NCBI GenBank assembly: GCA_036733925.1
Contig: DAIMZO010000001.1
Location: forward strand, 1-64,000
Length of the DNA stretch: 64,000 nucleotides
DNA from: UBA2897 sp036733925
GTDB lineage: Bacteria; Bacillota; Negativicutes; Selenomonadales; Selenomonadaceae
Direction of reading: 5' to 3'
The position numbers and the translations under genes were made by a program. This document shows positions 51,059 to 59,844 of this stretch, piece after piece (the stretch's first letter is position 1; each line of letters begins with the position of its first letter). The notes under the pieces are model-generated. The model was given only the letters and a program-made list of their open reading frames with translations, did no database searches and had not been told where the DNA came from.

Positions 51059-52318
51059 ATGAGCGAAGAGAAAAACAATTTTTTCATCGATTCGAAGAAA
51101 CTCAGCCCGAAGGCGCTTGAGAAGAAGCATCGTCTGGAAAACGATCCGTCCTGCCGCAAAGATCCGATGGAATATTTCCCGGATATGGAGCAGATCCATC
51201 CGGACGTGCGCGAGAAGGTCATCGCACAGATGAACGGCTATGATCCGTCGAAATACACGTCCATCGACGTGCAGCGCGCGCTCGCGCATCCGCGCTGCAG
51301 CATCGAGGATTTCAAGGCGCTGCTCTCGGATGCGGCGGCCCCGTTCCTCGAGGAGATGGCGCAGCGCGCGCGGCGCGAGACGAGCCGGCATTTCGGCAAC
51401 ACGGTCTACCTGTTCACGCCGCTCTACATCGCGAATTACTGCGAGAACTACTGCGTCTACTGCGGGTTCAACTGCTACAACGATATTGAGCGCCTGCAGC
51501 TGACGCCGGAGCAGGTCGCGCACGAGATGAAGGTCATCGCGGACAGCGGCATGGAGGAAATCCTGATCCTGACGGGCGAGAGCAAGGCGAAGAGCGATGT
51601 GCACTACATCGGCGAGGCGTGCAAGCTCGCGCGGAAATATTTCAAGAACGTCGGGCTCGAGGTCTATCCGATGAATACGGAGGATTACCGGTATCTGCAC
51701 GGATGCGGCGCGGACTACGTGACGGTGTTCCAGGAGACCTACGACCTCAAGAAATACGAGACCCTGCATCTGCTCGGGCACAAGCGCGTCTGGCCGTACC
51801 GGTTCGAGGCACAGGAGCGTGCGCTGATGGGCGGCATGCGCGGCGTCGGCTTCTCTGCGCTGCTCGGGCTCTCGGACTACCATAAGGATGCGCTCGCGAC
51901 GGCGCTCCATGTCTACTATCTGCAGCGCAAATACCCCCAGGCGGAGTTCTCGCTCTCGTGCCCGCGGCTGCGCCCCATCATCAACAACGAGAAGATCAAC
52001 CCGCAGGACGTCAGCGAAAAGGTGCTCTGCCGGATCCTCTGCGCCTACCGCATCTTCCTGCCGTATGTCGGCATCACGGTCTCCTCGCGCGAGAACGCGC
52101 GGTTCCGTAACGGCATCGCGAAGATCTGCGCGACGAAGATCTCGGCAGGTGTCTCGACGGGCATCGGCGACCACGAGGAGAAATACACGGGCCATGAGAC
52201 CGGCAAGACCGGCGACGAGCAGTTCGAGATCTCCGATACGCGCAGCATCCGCAATATGTACGGCGATATGGAGAGCGAGGGCCTGCAGCCGGTCCTGAAC
52301 GATTATCTTTATGTCTGA
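51059..52318 (+). CDS. thiH: 2-iminoacetate synthase (radical SAM)
   Basis: The 419-residue enzyme splits tyrosine to dehydroglycine (iminoacetate) and p-cresol using S-adenosylmethionine. The [4Fe-4S] ligands are C128-x3-C132-x2-C135 (CENYCVYC). The LTGESKAKSDVHYI and VTVFQETYD motifs are typical. It provides the anaerobic route in place of ThiO. Its end overlaps thiE by 8 bases. Confidence 0.95.
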   Translation: MSEEKNNFFIDSKKLSPKALEKKHRLENDPSCRKDPMEYFPDMEQIHPDVREKVIAQMNGYDPSKYTSIDVQRALAHPRCSIEDFKALLSDAAAPFLEEMAQRARRETSRHFGNTVYLFTPLYIANYCENYCVYCGFNCYNDIERLQLTPEQVAHEMKVIADSGMEEILILTGESKAKSDVHYIGEACKLARKYFKNVGLEVYPMNTEDYRYLHGCGADYVTVFQETYDLKKYETLHLLGHKRVWPYRFEAQERALMGGMRGVGFSALLGLSDYHKDALATALHVYYLQRKYPQAEFSLSCPRLRPIINNEKINPQDVSEKVLCRILCAYRIFLPYVGITVSSRENARFRNGIAKICATKISAGVSTGIGDHEEKYTGHETGKTGDEQFEISDTRSIRNMYGDMESEGLQPVLNDYLYV

Positions 52319-52955
52319 CCGCATAGGGGAGGCGGGAGCGCTGTCCCGCGTGATCTGCGTGACAAACCGGCAACTCGTCTCGGGCGTGAGCAAGGCGGAG
52401 GGCGGCGAGGACTGGGCGCCGTTCCTGCATCGGCTCACGGCCATCGCGGCTGCGCGGCCGTGGGCCATTGTCCTGCGAGAAAAAGACCTGTCGCCGGACG
52501 CCTACGAGGAACTCGCGCGCCGGGTTCTTGCCATCTGCCGTCATGCTGCAGTGCCCTGCATCCTGCATAGCCATGCGGAGATTGCGCGGCGGCTCGGGGC
52601 AGACGGCCTGCACATGCCGCTTGCTTGCCTGCGCGGAACGCCAGCAGAGCAGCGGCGCGCGTTTCCAGCGCTCGGCACATCCTGCCATTCCGTCGAGGAT
52701 CTGCTCGAGGCGGAGCAGATCGGCTGCAGCTATGCATTCCTCGGGCACATCTACGCGACGGCGTGCAAGCCGGGCCTGCCGCCGCGCGGGAGGGGACTCC
52801 TGCGGCACGGCTGCGCCGCGGTGCATATCCCGGTCTACGCCATCGGCGGCATCACGCCTGCGCGGCTGCAGGAAGTCCTGAGCGATGGCGCGGCTGGCGC
52901 CTGCGTCATGAGCGGCTTCATGCGCGGCGATGTCTGGCTGACGGAAGAAGAATGA
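52311..52955 (+). CDS. thiE: Thiamine phosphate synthase-like protein (ThiE/TenI family)
   Basis: The 214-residue TIM-barrel protein has ICVTNRQLVSG, AIVLREKDLSPDAYEELAR, the ADGLHMPL motif and a YAIGGITP phosphate-binding loop. ThiE joins the thiazole and pyrimidine phosphates; TenI is a related thiazole tautomerase. The sequence is divergent, for example in the FLGHIYATACKPG loop, so either role is possible. It is translationally coupled to thiH. Confidence 0.75.
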   Translation: MSDRIGEAGALSRVICVTNRQLVSGVSKAEGGEDWAPFLHRLTAIAAARPWAIVLREKDLSPDAYEELARRVLAICRHAAVPCILHSHAEIARRLGADGLHMPLACLRGTPAEQRRAFPALGTSCHSVEDLLEAEQIGCSYAFLGHIYATACKPGLPPRGRGLLRHGCAAVHIPVYAIGGITPARLQEVLSDGAAGACVMSGFMRGDVWLTEEE

Positions 52956-52961
52956 TTTTTC

Positions 52962-53010
52962 AGCAAGCGTGTCCTGCCTTTCAGGAAAAGGCGGGGCACG
53001 CTTGCTATTT
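52962..53010 (+). terminator. Probable terminator of the thiamine operon
   Basis: AAGCGTGTCCTGCCTTT pairs with AAGGCGGGGCACGCTT, giving a long stem. The tail (GCTATTTCCC) is only weakly T-rich. Confidence 0.55.
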
Positions 53011-53100
53011 CCCGCGGAAATGAGTAAGATAGAGATAATAGGTAAAGTGTATCCAAGGAAGGATCCACGCCGAAAAAGGGGACGTAACGGAAGAATTAGG

Positions 53101-54846
53101 ATGATGAAGATGAAACGAAGCAATCGTATACCCTTGAGCCCAATCCTGAAGCGGGTGAAGCTTTATTTCGATTTGCTGAAGCGAAGTACAGACGCTTACC
53201 TTTATGTCGAGGATATCCCATCGAAAATCGCGATGCTCTCGCCGAACCTCGTGCAGGACTTTGACCTGCCGAGCGAGGTCATGGAGAATTTGCACGAACG
53301 CTGGGCGCAATTGATCCATCCGGAGGAGCGGGTGAATTATGAGACGTCTTTGCGGGAGATTGTGGGAAATGAGAACGTCTTTGACTGGTCGAACGAATAC
53401 CGTGTGAAGACGCGCAAAGGCGAATACATCTGGGTGCGGGCCCGCGGGCGGATCGGCATGGACAGCGAGGGGAAGCCGCTGCTGTCCGTCGGCGTCATGA
53501 CGCGCATGGCGCGGCGCAATCAGGCGGACGAGGTCACGGGGTTGCTCAATAAGTATCAGTTCGAGCGCGGCGTGAAGGCCGCGCTTGCGAACTGGCGCGA
53601 GACGCAGGAGGGCGGCGCCGTCCTGATTTTCGGACTCGACAATTTCAAGATTGTCAATGAGACGAACAACCGGAGTTTCGGCGATCAGGCGCTCAAGCAT
53701 GTCGCGCGCGCGGTCGAGAAGATTCTGCCGGAGGGCATGACGCTCTACAAGCTTGACGGCGATGAGTATGCGACCATATACCCGGGCGCCGATGAAAAGA
53801 AGGTCGAGGAGCTTTTCGAGAGCCTGCAGAGCACGCTCTCGCACCCGCATACGATTGACGGGCGGCCGTTCTTCTGCACGGTTTCGGCGGGGACGGCCTT
53901 CTATCCGGCGGCGGGCAAGGACTACCTCGTCCTGCACAAGCATGCCGAGGCCGCGATGGATTTCGCGAAGCAGGAGGGCAAGAATCGGAACTGCCTGTTC
54001 ACGAAAGAGCAGTACAACCGCTGGGTGCGCTCAATCTCCATCCGGGATGCGCTGTTCTCGAGCGTCGAGAACGGCTGTGAGGGGTTCAGCCTGTTCTATC
54101 AGCCGCAGGTCGACGCGCGGACGCAGAAGCTCATCGGCGCGGAGGCGCTTCTGCGCTGGAAAAGCCCGAAGGGCCGCATGGTCGCGCCGATGGAGTTCAT
54201 CCCGGTTCTCGAGGAGACGAAGCTGATCATCCTCGTCGGCAAATGGATTTTCGAGCAGGCCGTCAAGACCTGCAAGAAATGGCGGGAAATCCAGCCCAAT
54301 TTCCGCATGAGCATCAACCTGAGCTATGAGCAGGTCCGCGACCTGTCATTCCAGGACTTTGTGCTGACCTGTCTCGAGGCCTACCGCATGCCGCCAGATT
54401 CCGTGACGCTTGAGCTCACGGAGAGCAAAATCGTCGCGGACTGGAGCTTCGTCAACAAGCAGTTTGACCGGTTCCGGCAGTCCGGCGTCCGCATCGCGAT
54501 GGACGATTTCGGCACGGGCTATTCCTCGCTCTCCTCGCTGAAGAACCTGTCCTGCGATATCGTGAAGATTGACCGCGCATTCGTCAAGGAGATCCTAGAG
54601 AACGAATTTGACCGCGAGCTCGTGAAATACACGGTGGCGCTCTGCCACAGCATCGGGATTTATTGCTGCATCGAGGGCGTGGAGGATAACGATGTGTTCC
54701 GGCTGCTGCGCGATACCTGCATGGCGGACTCAATCCAGGGCTATCTGTTCGGCCACCCGGAGAGCGAGGAGAACTTCGAGAAAAACTTCTTCCACAGCGG
54801 CGGCGTGATGCCGGAACTGCCGCCGGAAGAACGCGCAAAATGGTAA
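53101..54846 (+). CDS. PAS-GGDEF-EAL protein, probable c-di-GMP phosphodiesterase
   Basis: The protein of about 581 residues has a PAS-like sensor (about 20-135), a GGDEF domain (about 140-300) and an EAL domain (about 315-565). The cyclase signature is degenerate, D219-G-D-E-Y instead of GGDEF, so cyclase activity is doubtful; the domain may bind GTP as a regulator. The EAL site keeps E348-A-L, the ELTES, DDFGTGYSS, KIDRAF and EGVED motifs, so hydrolysis of c-di-GMP to pGpG is likely. No membrane segment is obvious. Start is uncertain among several nearby ATGs; a weak RBS precedes 53101. queF follows 10 bases later. Confidence 0.85.
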   Translation: MMKMKRSNRIPLSPILKRVKLYFDLLKRSTDAYLYVEDIPSKIAMLSPNLVQDFDLPSEVMENLHERWAQLIHPEERVNYETSLREIVGNENVFDWSNEYRVKTRKGEYIWVRARGRIGMDSEGKPLLSVGVMTRMARRNQADEVTGLLNKYQFERGVKAALANWRETQEGGAVLIFGLDNFKIVNETNNRSFGDQALKHVARAVEKILPEGMTLYKLDGDEYATIYPGADEKKVEELFESLQSTLSHPHTIDGRPFFCTVSAGTAFYPAAGKDYLVLHKHAEAAMDFAKQEGKNRNCLFTKEQYNRWVRSISIRDALFSSVENGCEGFSLFYQPQVDARTQKLIGAEALLRWKSPKGRMVAPMEFIPVLEETKLIILVGKWIFEQAVKTCKKWREIQPNFRMSINLSYEQVRDLSFQDFVLTCLEAYRMPPDSVTLELTESKIVADWSFVNKQFDRFRQSGVRIAMDDFGTGYSSLSSLKNLSCDIVKIDRAFVKEILENEFDRELVKYTVALCHSIGIYCCIEGVEDNDVFRLLRDTCMADSIQGYLFGHPESEENFEKNFFHSGGVMPELPPEERAKW

Positions 54847-54856
54847 AGGAGACAAA

Positions 54857-55348
54857 ATGCCAAGAGACAAAGAAAAAGAGAACATCACGCTTCTCGGCGA
54901 GAAGAATGTTCCCTATGACTACGACTACCATCCAGAGCGGCTCGAGACCTTCGAGAACAAGCATCCGGATCATGATTACTGGGTCAAGTTCAACTGCCCA
55001 GAGTTTACGGCGCTCTGCCCAATCACCGGGCAGCCGGACTATGCGACCATCTACATTTCGTATGTGCCCGATATCCGCATGGTCGAGAGCAAGTCGTTGA
55101 AGCTCTACCTCGTGAGCTTCCGGAACCACGGGGATTTCCACGAGGATGTGGTCAACGTCATCCTGAAGGATCTCGTGAAGCTCATGGATCCGAAGTACAT
55201 CGAGGTCTGGGGCAAGTTCCTGCCGCGCGGCGGCATCTCCATCGACCCGTATACGAACTACGGCAGGCCGGGCACGAAATACGAGAAGCTCGCGGAGCAC
55301 CGCTTCATGGAGCACGACCTCTATCCGGAAAAGGTGGATAACCGATGA
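54857..55348 (+). CDS. queF: NADPH-dependent preQ0 (7-cyano-7-deazaguanine) reductase
   Basis: The 163-residue single-domain (YkvM-type) enzyme reduces preQ0 to preQ1 for queuosine in tRNA. The catalytic C54 lies in FTALCPITGQPD, with the conserved aspartate D61. FRNHGDFHEDV provides the NADPH/substrate loop. It overlaps the pyridoxamine kinase gene by 4 bases. Confidence 0.95.
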   Translation: MPRDKEKENITLLGEKNVPYDYDYHPERLETFENKHPDHDYWVKFNCPEFTALCPITGQPDYATIYISYVPDIRMVESKSLKLYLVSFRNHGDFHEDVVNVILKDLVKLMDPKYIEVWGKFLPRGGISIDPYTNYGRPGTKYEKLAEHRFMEHDLYPEKVDNR

Positions 55349-56169
55349 AAAGACAGAAACGCATCGCACTCGTCAACGATATCACGGGCTTCGGCCGCTG
55401 CTCGGTGGCCGTGGAACTCCCGCTGATCTCGGCGATGAAGGTGCAGGCGTGCCCGCTGCCGACGGCAATCCTTTCGGCGCACACCGGCTTTCCGAATCAT
55501 TTCCTCGACGATTATACGGATCGCATGAAGCCGTATATCGACAGCTGGGAGCAGAATCACCTTGAATTTGACGGCATCGCGACGGGGTTCCTCGGCTCGG
55601 CGGAACAGATTGACATCGTCATCGACTTCATCCGGCGGTTCAAGCGGCCCGCGACGCGCGTGATGGTCGACCCCGTGATGGGGGACTACGGGAAGCTCTA
55701 CTCGTCGTATACGGAGGAAATGTGCGTCCGCATGCGGAGGCTCCTCGCGTATGCGGATATCGTGACGCCGAACCTGACGGAGGCCTGCCAGCTGCTCGGG
55801 CGGCCGTATCCGGCAGGCGGCCGCGTCGACGAGCAGGAACTCGCGTACATGGCCGCGGAGCTTGCGGACCGCGGGCCGGCGCAGGTCGTGATCACGGGGC
55901 TCAGTGAGGGCGATGAGATCGAGAACTATATCTACGAGGCGAACCGCGGCAAGATGCTGCGGCAGAAGAAGATCGGCGGGGATCGGTCGGGGAGCGGCGA
56001 CGCTTTTGCGGCCATCGTCAGCGCGAGCCTGATCAACGGCGACAGCCTTGAGCACGCGGTGAAGCGGGCGGCGGACTTCATCAGCAAATGCCTCGCCTAC
56101 GCCGTGGAGCTCGACCTCCCGTGGAACTACGGCCTGCCGTTCGAGGAGTATCTGATCGAGCTTCGGTGA
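55345..56169 (+). CDS. Pyridoxamine/pyridoxal kinase
   Basis: The 274-residue ribokinase-superfamily enzyme phosphorylates vitamin B6 vitamers. The start NDITGFGRCSVAVELPLI, PTAILSAHTGFPN, VDPVMGDYGKLY and the anion hole GDRSGSGDAFAA near the C-terminus match the PdxK/PdxY-like pyridoxamine kinases of Firmicutes. It is coupled to queF. Confidence 0.88.
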   Translation: MKRQKRIALVNDITGFGRCSVAVELPLISAMKVQACPLPTAILSAHTGFPNHFLDDYTDRMKPYIDSWEQNHLEFDGIATGFLGSAEQIDIVIDFIRRFKRPATRVMVDPVMGDYGKLYSSYTEEMCVRMRRLLAYADIVTPNLTEACQLLGRPYPAGGRVDEQELAYMAAELADRGPAQVVITGLSEGDEIENYIYEANRGKMLRQKKIGGDRSGSGDAFAAIVSASLINGDSLEHAVKRAADFISKCLAYAVELDLPWNYGLPFEEYLIELR

Positions 56170-56183
56170 CACCTCAGATCAGC

Positions 56184-56220
56184 CTGCCCCTTCCGGCTTC
56201 GAAGAAGCCGGAAGGGGCAA
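56184..56220 (+). terminator. Strong hairpin after the pyridoxamine kinase gene
   Basis: TGCCCCTTCCGGCTTC and GAAGCCGGAAGGGGCA form a perfect 16-base-pair stem with a three-base loop. No T run follows, so it may act as a stabiliser or a Rho-independent pause rather than a full terminator. Confidence 0.55.
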
Positions 56221-56254
56221 GTACCGGACAATTCTATCTTTAGGAGGCATCGTT

Positions 56255-56917
56255 ATGATAGTCTATGCAACGCATGCGGGCGGGCACTATCTGCCGCTCG
56301 ACGAATCCCTGAAAGAACAGCCGGAGGGGAAGCGCAATCTCTATGTCAACATCACGAACCAGTGCAACTGCAGCTGCACGTTCTGCCTGCGCAATATGAA
56401 GAAAATGGGGGCGGAGGCGTCGCTCTGGCTCAAGAACGGCGAGCCGACGGTAGACGAAGTGAAGAAAGCGCTTGACGCGGTGCCTTGGGACTATATCCGG
56501 GAAGTCGTGTTCTGCGGTTTCGGTGAGCCGACCATGCGCCTGCCGGAGCTGCTCGAGCTGCTGGCCTATGTCAAAAAGACGCATCCGGGCATGCCGACGC
56601 GCCTGAACACGAACGGGCTTGCGGAACTCCAGTATGGGGCGGACGTCGCGAGCAAGTTCCAAGGCATCCTCGACACCGTTTCCATCAGCCTCAACGCGTC
56701 GAACGCTGAACGCTATTACGAGCTGACGCGCGCGCGTTTCGGGCTCGCGTCCTACGAGGGCATACTGACTTTCGCCGAACATTGCAAGAAATACGTGCCG
56801 AACGTCGTCATGACGATTGTCGACAAGGTAGAAGGCCTCGAGGAAATCGAGAAGTGCAAGCAGATCTGCGCGGCGCGGCATCTGAAGCTCCGCATCCGCC
56901 CATACGAGGACTCCTGA
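56255..56917 (+). CDS. Radical SAM protein (TatD-associated type)
   Basis: The 220-residue protein has the radical SAM cluster motif C37-x3-C41-x2-C44 (CNCSCTFC), a GFGEPTMR motif and the R-L-N-T-N-G-L strand. Length and the opening I-V-Y-A-T-H-A resemble the small TatD-associated radical SAM proteins. The substrate is unknown. RBS TTTAGGAGG precedes the start and a terminator follows. Confidence 0.8.
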   Translation: MIVYATHAGGHYLPLDESLKEQPEGKRNLYVNITNQCNCSCTFCLRNMKKMGAEASLWLKNGEPTVDEVKKALDAVPWDYIREVVFCGFGEPTMRLPELLELLAYVKKTHPGMPTRLNTNGLAELQYGADVASKFQGILDTVSISLNASNAERYYELTRARFGLASYEGILTFAEHCKKYVPNVVMTIVDKVEGLEEIEKCKQICAARHLKLRIRPYEDS

Positions 56918-56935
56918 TTTATAGAGAAACGAATT

Positions 56936-56979
56936 AGACCGGTTCACAACGCGATGCGTGCGAACCGGTCTATTTTTTG
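56936..56979 (+). terminator. Intrinsic terminator after the radical SAM gene
   Basis: AGACCGGTTC and GAACCGGTCT form the stem, followed by ATTTTTTG. Confidence 0.85.
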
Positions 56980-57425
56980 TTTAACATAGATACCTGTTTC
57001 CCTTTTCTATTCAGTTTTCGCGACGAACCTTCTCGAGCAAGTCCCTCGCTTTCCTCGGATATGAATCTTCGCTTTATCTTTATGTTCAGCTGAAACATGA
57101 TCCGGGACACCGTCACATCTTTCCATTTATCTGACGTTGTGCGCCTGACTTCCGCCGGCCTCGGGGCTTCCGCGGCAGCTCCCTGAGCTATCGTCATCGG
57201 CCCTAACCACGCCTGATGCTGGATATTCTTTTTCTTCAACTATGCACTTGCTAGTCAGTTCGGAAAGAAGACTGGTGATGCAGAATGATCAAATAACCTT
57301 CACATCCTTTCTATGTTACTAGAAAGCGGTTATCCGTAAGAGAAAGGCCAATTGGTTCTGAGCTTCCGCCACCCGCTCGCCCTACAGGACTCCTGGACTT
57401 CTGGCTAGCTCCTTTTCTCTTTTCA
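56980..57425 (-). ncRNA. Candidate structured RNA of about 450 nt
   Basis: A consensus promoter on the minus strand (57431-57459) points into about 450 bases with no convincing gene. The RNA would begin with AAGAGAAAAGG, able to pair with CCTTTCTCTT about 75 bases later, and would enclose smaller stems such as CAGGA/TCCTG and a GCTAGCCA/TGGC..AGC pair. It resembles none of the RNAs I can recall (RNase P, tmRNA, 6S, SRP RNA). An 89-codon TTG-initiated frame (57239-56970), very rich in Lys and Arg, lies inside it; I do not count it as a gene. Confidence 0.4.
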
Positions 57426-57430
57426 CTTAC

Positions 57431-57459
57431 AGTATAGCATTATATTCAGATAATTGCAA
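57431..57459 (-). promoter_or_regulatory. Promoter of the minus-strand RNA
   Basis: Read on the minus strand: TTGCAA (57459-57454), a 17-base spacer and TATACT (57436-57431). All parts match the sigma-70 consensus well. Confidence 0.65.
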
Positions 57460-57594
57460 GACCTATTGTCAATAAATTTGATAAAAATAGAGAGAATTCG
57501 ACGGAATACGAGATAGAAACAAGAAAAAACTTTTGGTACATGGCACGCAGAATATAGTATAATAAGTAGGATGGAGTGGAAGAGAGGTATCGAA

Positions 57595-58437
57595 ATGAAA
57601 CATCTGATTATCGTTCGTGGCGGCGGAGAACTCGCGACGGGTGTGATTCACTGCCTGCACCGCGCGGGTTTCCGCGTACTCGCACTCGAAAAGGCGCTGC
57701 CGACGGCGACGCGCCGCCGCGTCGCGTTCTCGGACGCTATGTACCGCGGGAAGATGACGGTGGAGCGCGTGACCTGCTACAAGGCGGAGAGTCTCGAGGA
57801 GGCGAAGAAGCGCCTGAAGAATGGCGACGTCGTGATGCTCGACGATCCGGCAGGCAAATGCATCGAGAAGCTTTCGCCTGCCGTCGTCATCGACGCGATC
57901 ACCGGCAAACATAACTATGGCACGAACCGGGCCATGGCGCCGCATACGATTGCGCTCGGCGCGGGGTTCTGCGCGGGCCGCGATGTCGACACGGTCGTTG
58001 AGATCGCACGCGGGCACAACCTCGGCCGCCTGATCTACGAGGGCTACAGCGCGAAGGACGACCGCAGCAACGGCTATGTCGGCGTGGATCGCAATATCGA
58101 GCATCTCGTTTTCGCGCCGGTTGGCGGGACGGTCGATGTACTCCGCACGATTTCCCAGTTCGTCAAGAAAGGGGAGTCCATCGCGCATATCCATGGCGAG
58201 GACGGCAGCATCGTCGAGATCCGGGCTACGATAGACGGCGTCCTGCGCGGCGCGGTGCACAGCGGCAGCGAGGCCGAGAAGGGACAGCGCATCGCGGATA
58301 TCCACCCGACGATGGGGCAGGAAGAGTGTTTCACGATTTCGGATAAGGCGCGCTGCATCGGCGGCAGCGTGCTCGAGGACGTCATGGCGTGGTGGCATGC
58401 GAGCCATCACCGCCGCGGCTTCCTCTCGCGCCTGTGA
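57595..58437 (+). CDS. yqeB: EF2563/YqeB-family protein of selenium-dependent molybdenum hydroxylase systems
   Basis: The 280-residue protein opens with HLIIVRGGGELATGVIHCLHRAGFRV and carries a central D-A-I-T-G-K-H-N-Y-G-T segment and PHTIALGAGFCAGRDVD, the signature of YqeB. Family members accompany selenium-dependent molybdenum hydroxylases and are thought to help mature or insert their cofactor. No such hydroxylase is in the window. I chose ATG 57595 behind AGAGAGG. comF overlaps its stop codon. Confidence 0.82.
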   Translation: MKHLIIVRGGGELATGVIHCLHRAGFRVLALEKALPTATRRRVAFSDAMYRGKMTVERVTCYKAESLEEAKKRLKNGDVVMLDDPAGKCIEKLSPAVVIDAITGKHNYGTNRAMAPHTIALGAGFCAGRDVDTVVEIARGHNLGRLIYEGYSAKDDRSNGYVGVDRNIEHLVFAPVGGTVDVLRTISQFVKKGESIAHIHGEDGSIVEIRATIDGVLRGAVHSGSEAEKGQRIADIHPTMGQEECFTISDKARCIGGSVLEDVMAWWHASHHRRGFLSRL

Positions 58438-59120
58438 GCGCGGGGAAGGGCAGCATAGCAGAGGCTTTGCTGTCCTTTTTATTTCCGCCGCACTGCCCGC
58501 ACTGCCATGCCTATGTGGAAAAGCGCGGGGACTGGTGCCCGGAATGCCTTGCAGAGACCGCGCATTTCACGCTCTACCCGGGCTTCGGGAGCGTCGCGCG
58601 TGCCTGTTCGTTCGGCGCGTACCGGGGTGGCCTGCGTGACCTGATCCGCGGCCTGAAATACCAGCGGAAGGAGAGCGTGCTGCCGTATATCGGGGCAGTG
58701 CTGCATTTCGTGTCGGAGGGCGGGCAGCGGGCGATGCTCAAGGATTTCCTGCTCCCCGGAATCCTCGCCGTGCCCGTCCCGCTTATCGAAAAGCGGCGCA
58801 AAGAGCGCGGCTTCAACCAGACGGAGCGCATCTTCGCGGTTTGCAAGCAGAAAACGGCATACGAGATGCACCAGGCCCTCATGCGGACACGGGAGACGCG
58901 GCCGATGTACGGCCTCGGGCGCAGCGCGCGCCGCGAGAATCTGCGCGGGGCCTTCGCGCTTGCGGATGGGGCAGCGGCAGAGGAGCTCCGCGGACGCCGC
59001 ATCCTGCTGCTCGACGACATCCTGACGACGGGAGCGACGCTCGACGCCTGTGCTTCCGTGCTGCGCAGGGCGGGAGCCAGCGAGGTTCTCGGTATGGTGC
59101 TCGCGAGCGACCATCGATGA
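58434..59120 (+). CDS. comF: ComF family phosphoribosyltransferase-like protein
   Basis: The 228-residue protein has an N-terminal zinc ribbon (C21-x2-C24, C35-x2-C38), the family tag KERGFNQTE and a phosphoribosyltransferase PRPP loop LLLDDILTTGATLD. In Bacillus ComFC serves DNA uptake, and homologs elsewhere affect recombination. The GTG at 58434 overlaps the stop of yqeB. In Bacillus comF is followed by yvyF and flgM; here a metal-related cluster intervenes. Confidence 0.85.
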   Translation: MSAGKGSIAEALLSFLFPPHCPHCHAYVEKRGDWCPECLAETAHFTLYPGFGSVARACSFGAYRGGLRDLIRGLKYQRKESVLPYIGAVLHFVSEGGQRAMLKDFLLPGILAVPVPLIEKRRKERGFNQTERIFAVCKQKTAYEMHQALMRTRETRPMYGLGRSARRENLRGAFALADGAAAEELRGRRILLLDDILTTGATLDACASVLRRAGASEVLGMVLASDHR

Positions 59121-59216
59121 GTCCGATAAACTAATGTTATTTTTTTATAAAAATTCTATTGACAATGAATTTCAATTGCTATAAAATAAGAGGATAAGAA
59201 GGGAGGATGAAGTATT

Positions 59217-59423
59217 ATGTTTCAGAAAACGGATTTTTGGATTGGTCTCGCAGTAGGTGCCGTTGCCGGTATCTTCGGCTATCGCTTCATGCAGGAGCGC
59301 GAGCAGCAGATGGCAGCACTCCAGCAGGGCGCACCGACGGAGGATGTTCCGGTTGCTGAGCTGCAGCGTCAGAAGGAAGAACTTGAGGATCTGATCGCTG
59401 CACAGGAAGCTAAGCAGAAATAA
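59217..59423 (+). CDS. Small membrane protein with coiled-coil tail
   Basis: The 68-residue product has one hydrophobic glycine-rich segment (WIGLAVGAVAGIFGYRF, residues 8-24) and a charged, helical C-terminus (ELQRQKEELEDLIAAQE). It is YtxH-like in layout. RBS AAGGGAGGAT precedes it. It stands first in a group with two HMA_2 proteins and a P-type ATPase, and may help organise that membrane complex. Confidence 0.65.
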   Translation: MFQKTDFWIGLAVGAVAGIFGYRFMQEREQQMAALQQGAPTEDVPVAELQRQKEELEDLIAAQEAKQK

Positions 59424-59449
59424 GTTCATCGGTTTTTCAAGCTGCGATG

Positions 59450-59492
59450 AAGCGGGGGAGGGAACTGCACAAGGGCAGTTCCCTTTTCTTGT
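59450..59492 (+). terminator. Possible terminator after the small membrane protein
   Basis: GGGAACTGC and GCAGTTCCC form a perfect stem, followed by TTTTC. Downstream genes may depend on read-through. Confidence 0.6.
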
Positions 59493-59513
59493 AGCAAGTC
59501 AGGGGGGGATGGC

Positions 59514-59813
59514 GTGAGCCTTTTCGATAGTTTGCAGATACCGACGAATCAGCTGGATCTGTTTATCCGTTCAGTGAAGATTTCGTCGTATATCCCGGGG
59601 CGCGTGCGCCTGTACAGCAAGAAGCTCATCGGGAACGCGGACCTCGAACGGCAGATCCAGGAACAGCTCGGCGCGTTCGTGGAGATCGACGCGGTGAAGA
59701 CGAATACGGTGACGGGATCGATCCTGATCCTGTATACGCCGGCAATCTTGCAGCGGAATGCGGAACTGCGCAAAGTGGAGCAATATATCATGACGCATGT
59801 CAAGAAGCGTTGA
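59514..59813 (+). CDS. HMA_2 domain protein (ferrosome-cluster-like)
   Basis: The 99-residue protein contains a heavy-metal-associated domain of the HMA_2 type: KISSYIPGRVRLYSKKL, then a helix (LERQIQEQLGA) and V-K-T-N-T-V-T-G-S-I-L-I. The CxxC metal motif of classic HMA domains is absent, as usual in this family. The G-R-x-R motif is shared with proteins of fez (ferrosome) clusters. It starts with GTG behind AGGGGGGGAT and lies 31 bases before the next HMA_2 gene. Confidence 0.75.
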   Translation: MSLFDSLQIPTNQLDLFIRSVKISSYIPGRVRLYSKKLIGNADLERQIQEQLGAFVEIDAVKTNTVTGSILILYTPAILQRNAELRKVEQYIMTHVKKR

Positions 59814-59844
59814 CATCGTTCAGTTTTTTCAGAGGAGGCACAAG

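Noticed and set aside
52969..53100. N-terminal extension of the GGDEF/EAL protein from an upstream ATG
   Set aside because: The extension overlaps the terminator-like hairpin after the thiamine operon and lacks an RBS.
56970..57239. An 89-codon Lys/Arg-rich minus-strand frame
   Set aside because: It has a TTG start, no convincing RBS and no recognisable domain; the region is better explained as a structured RNA candidate.
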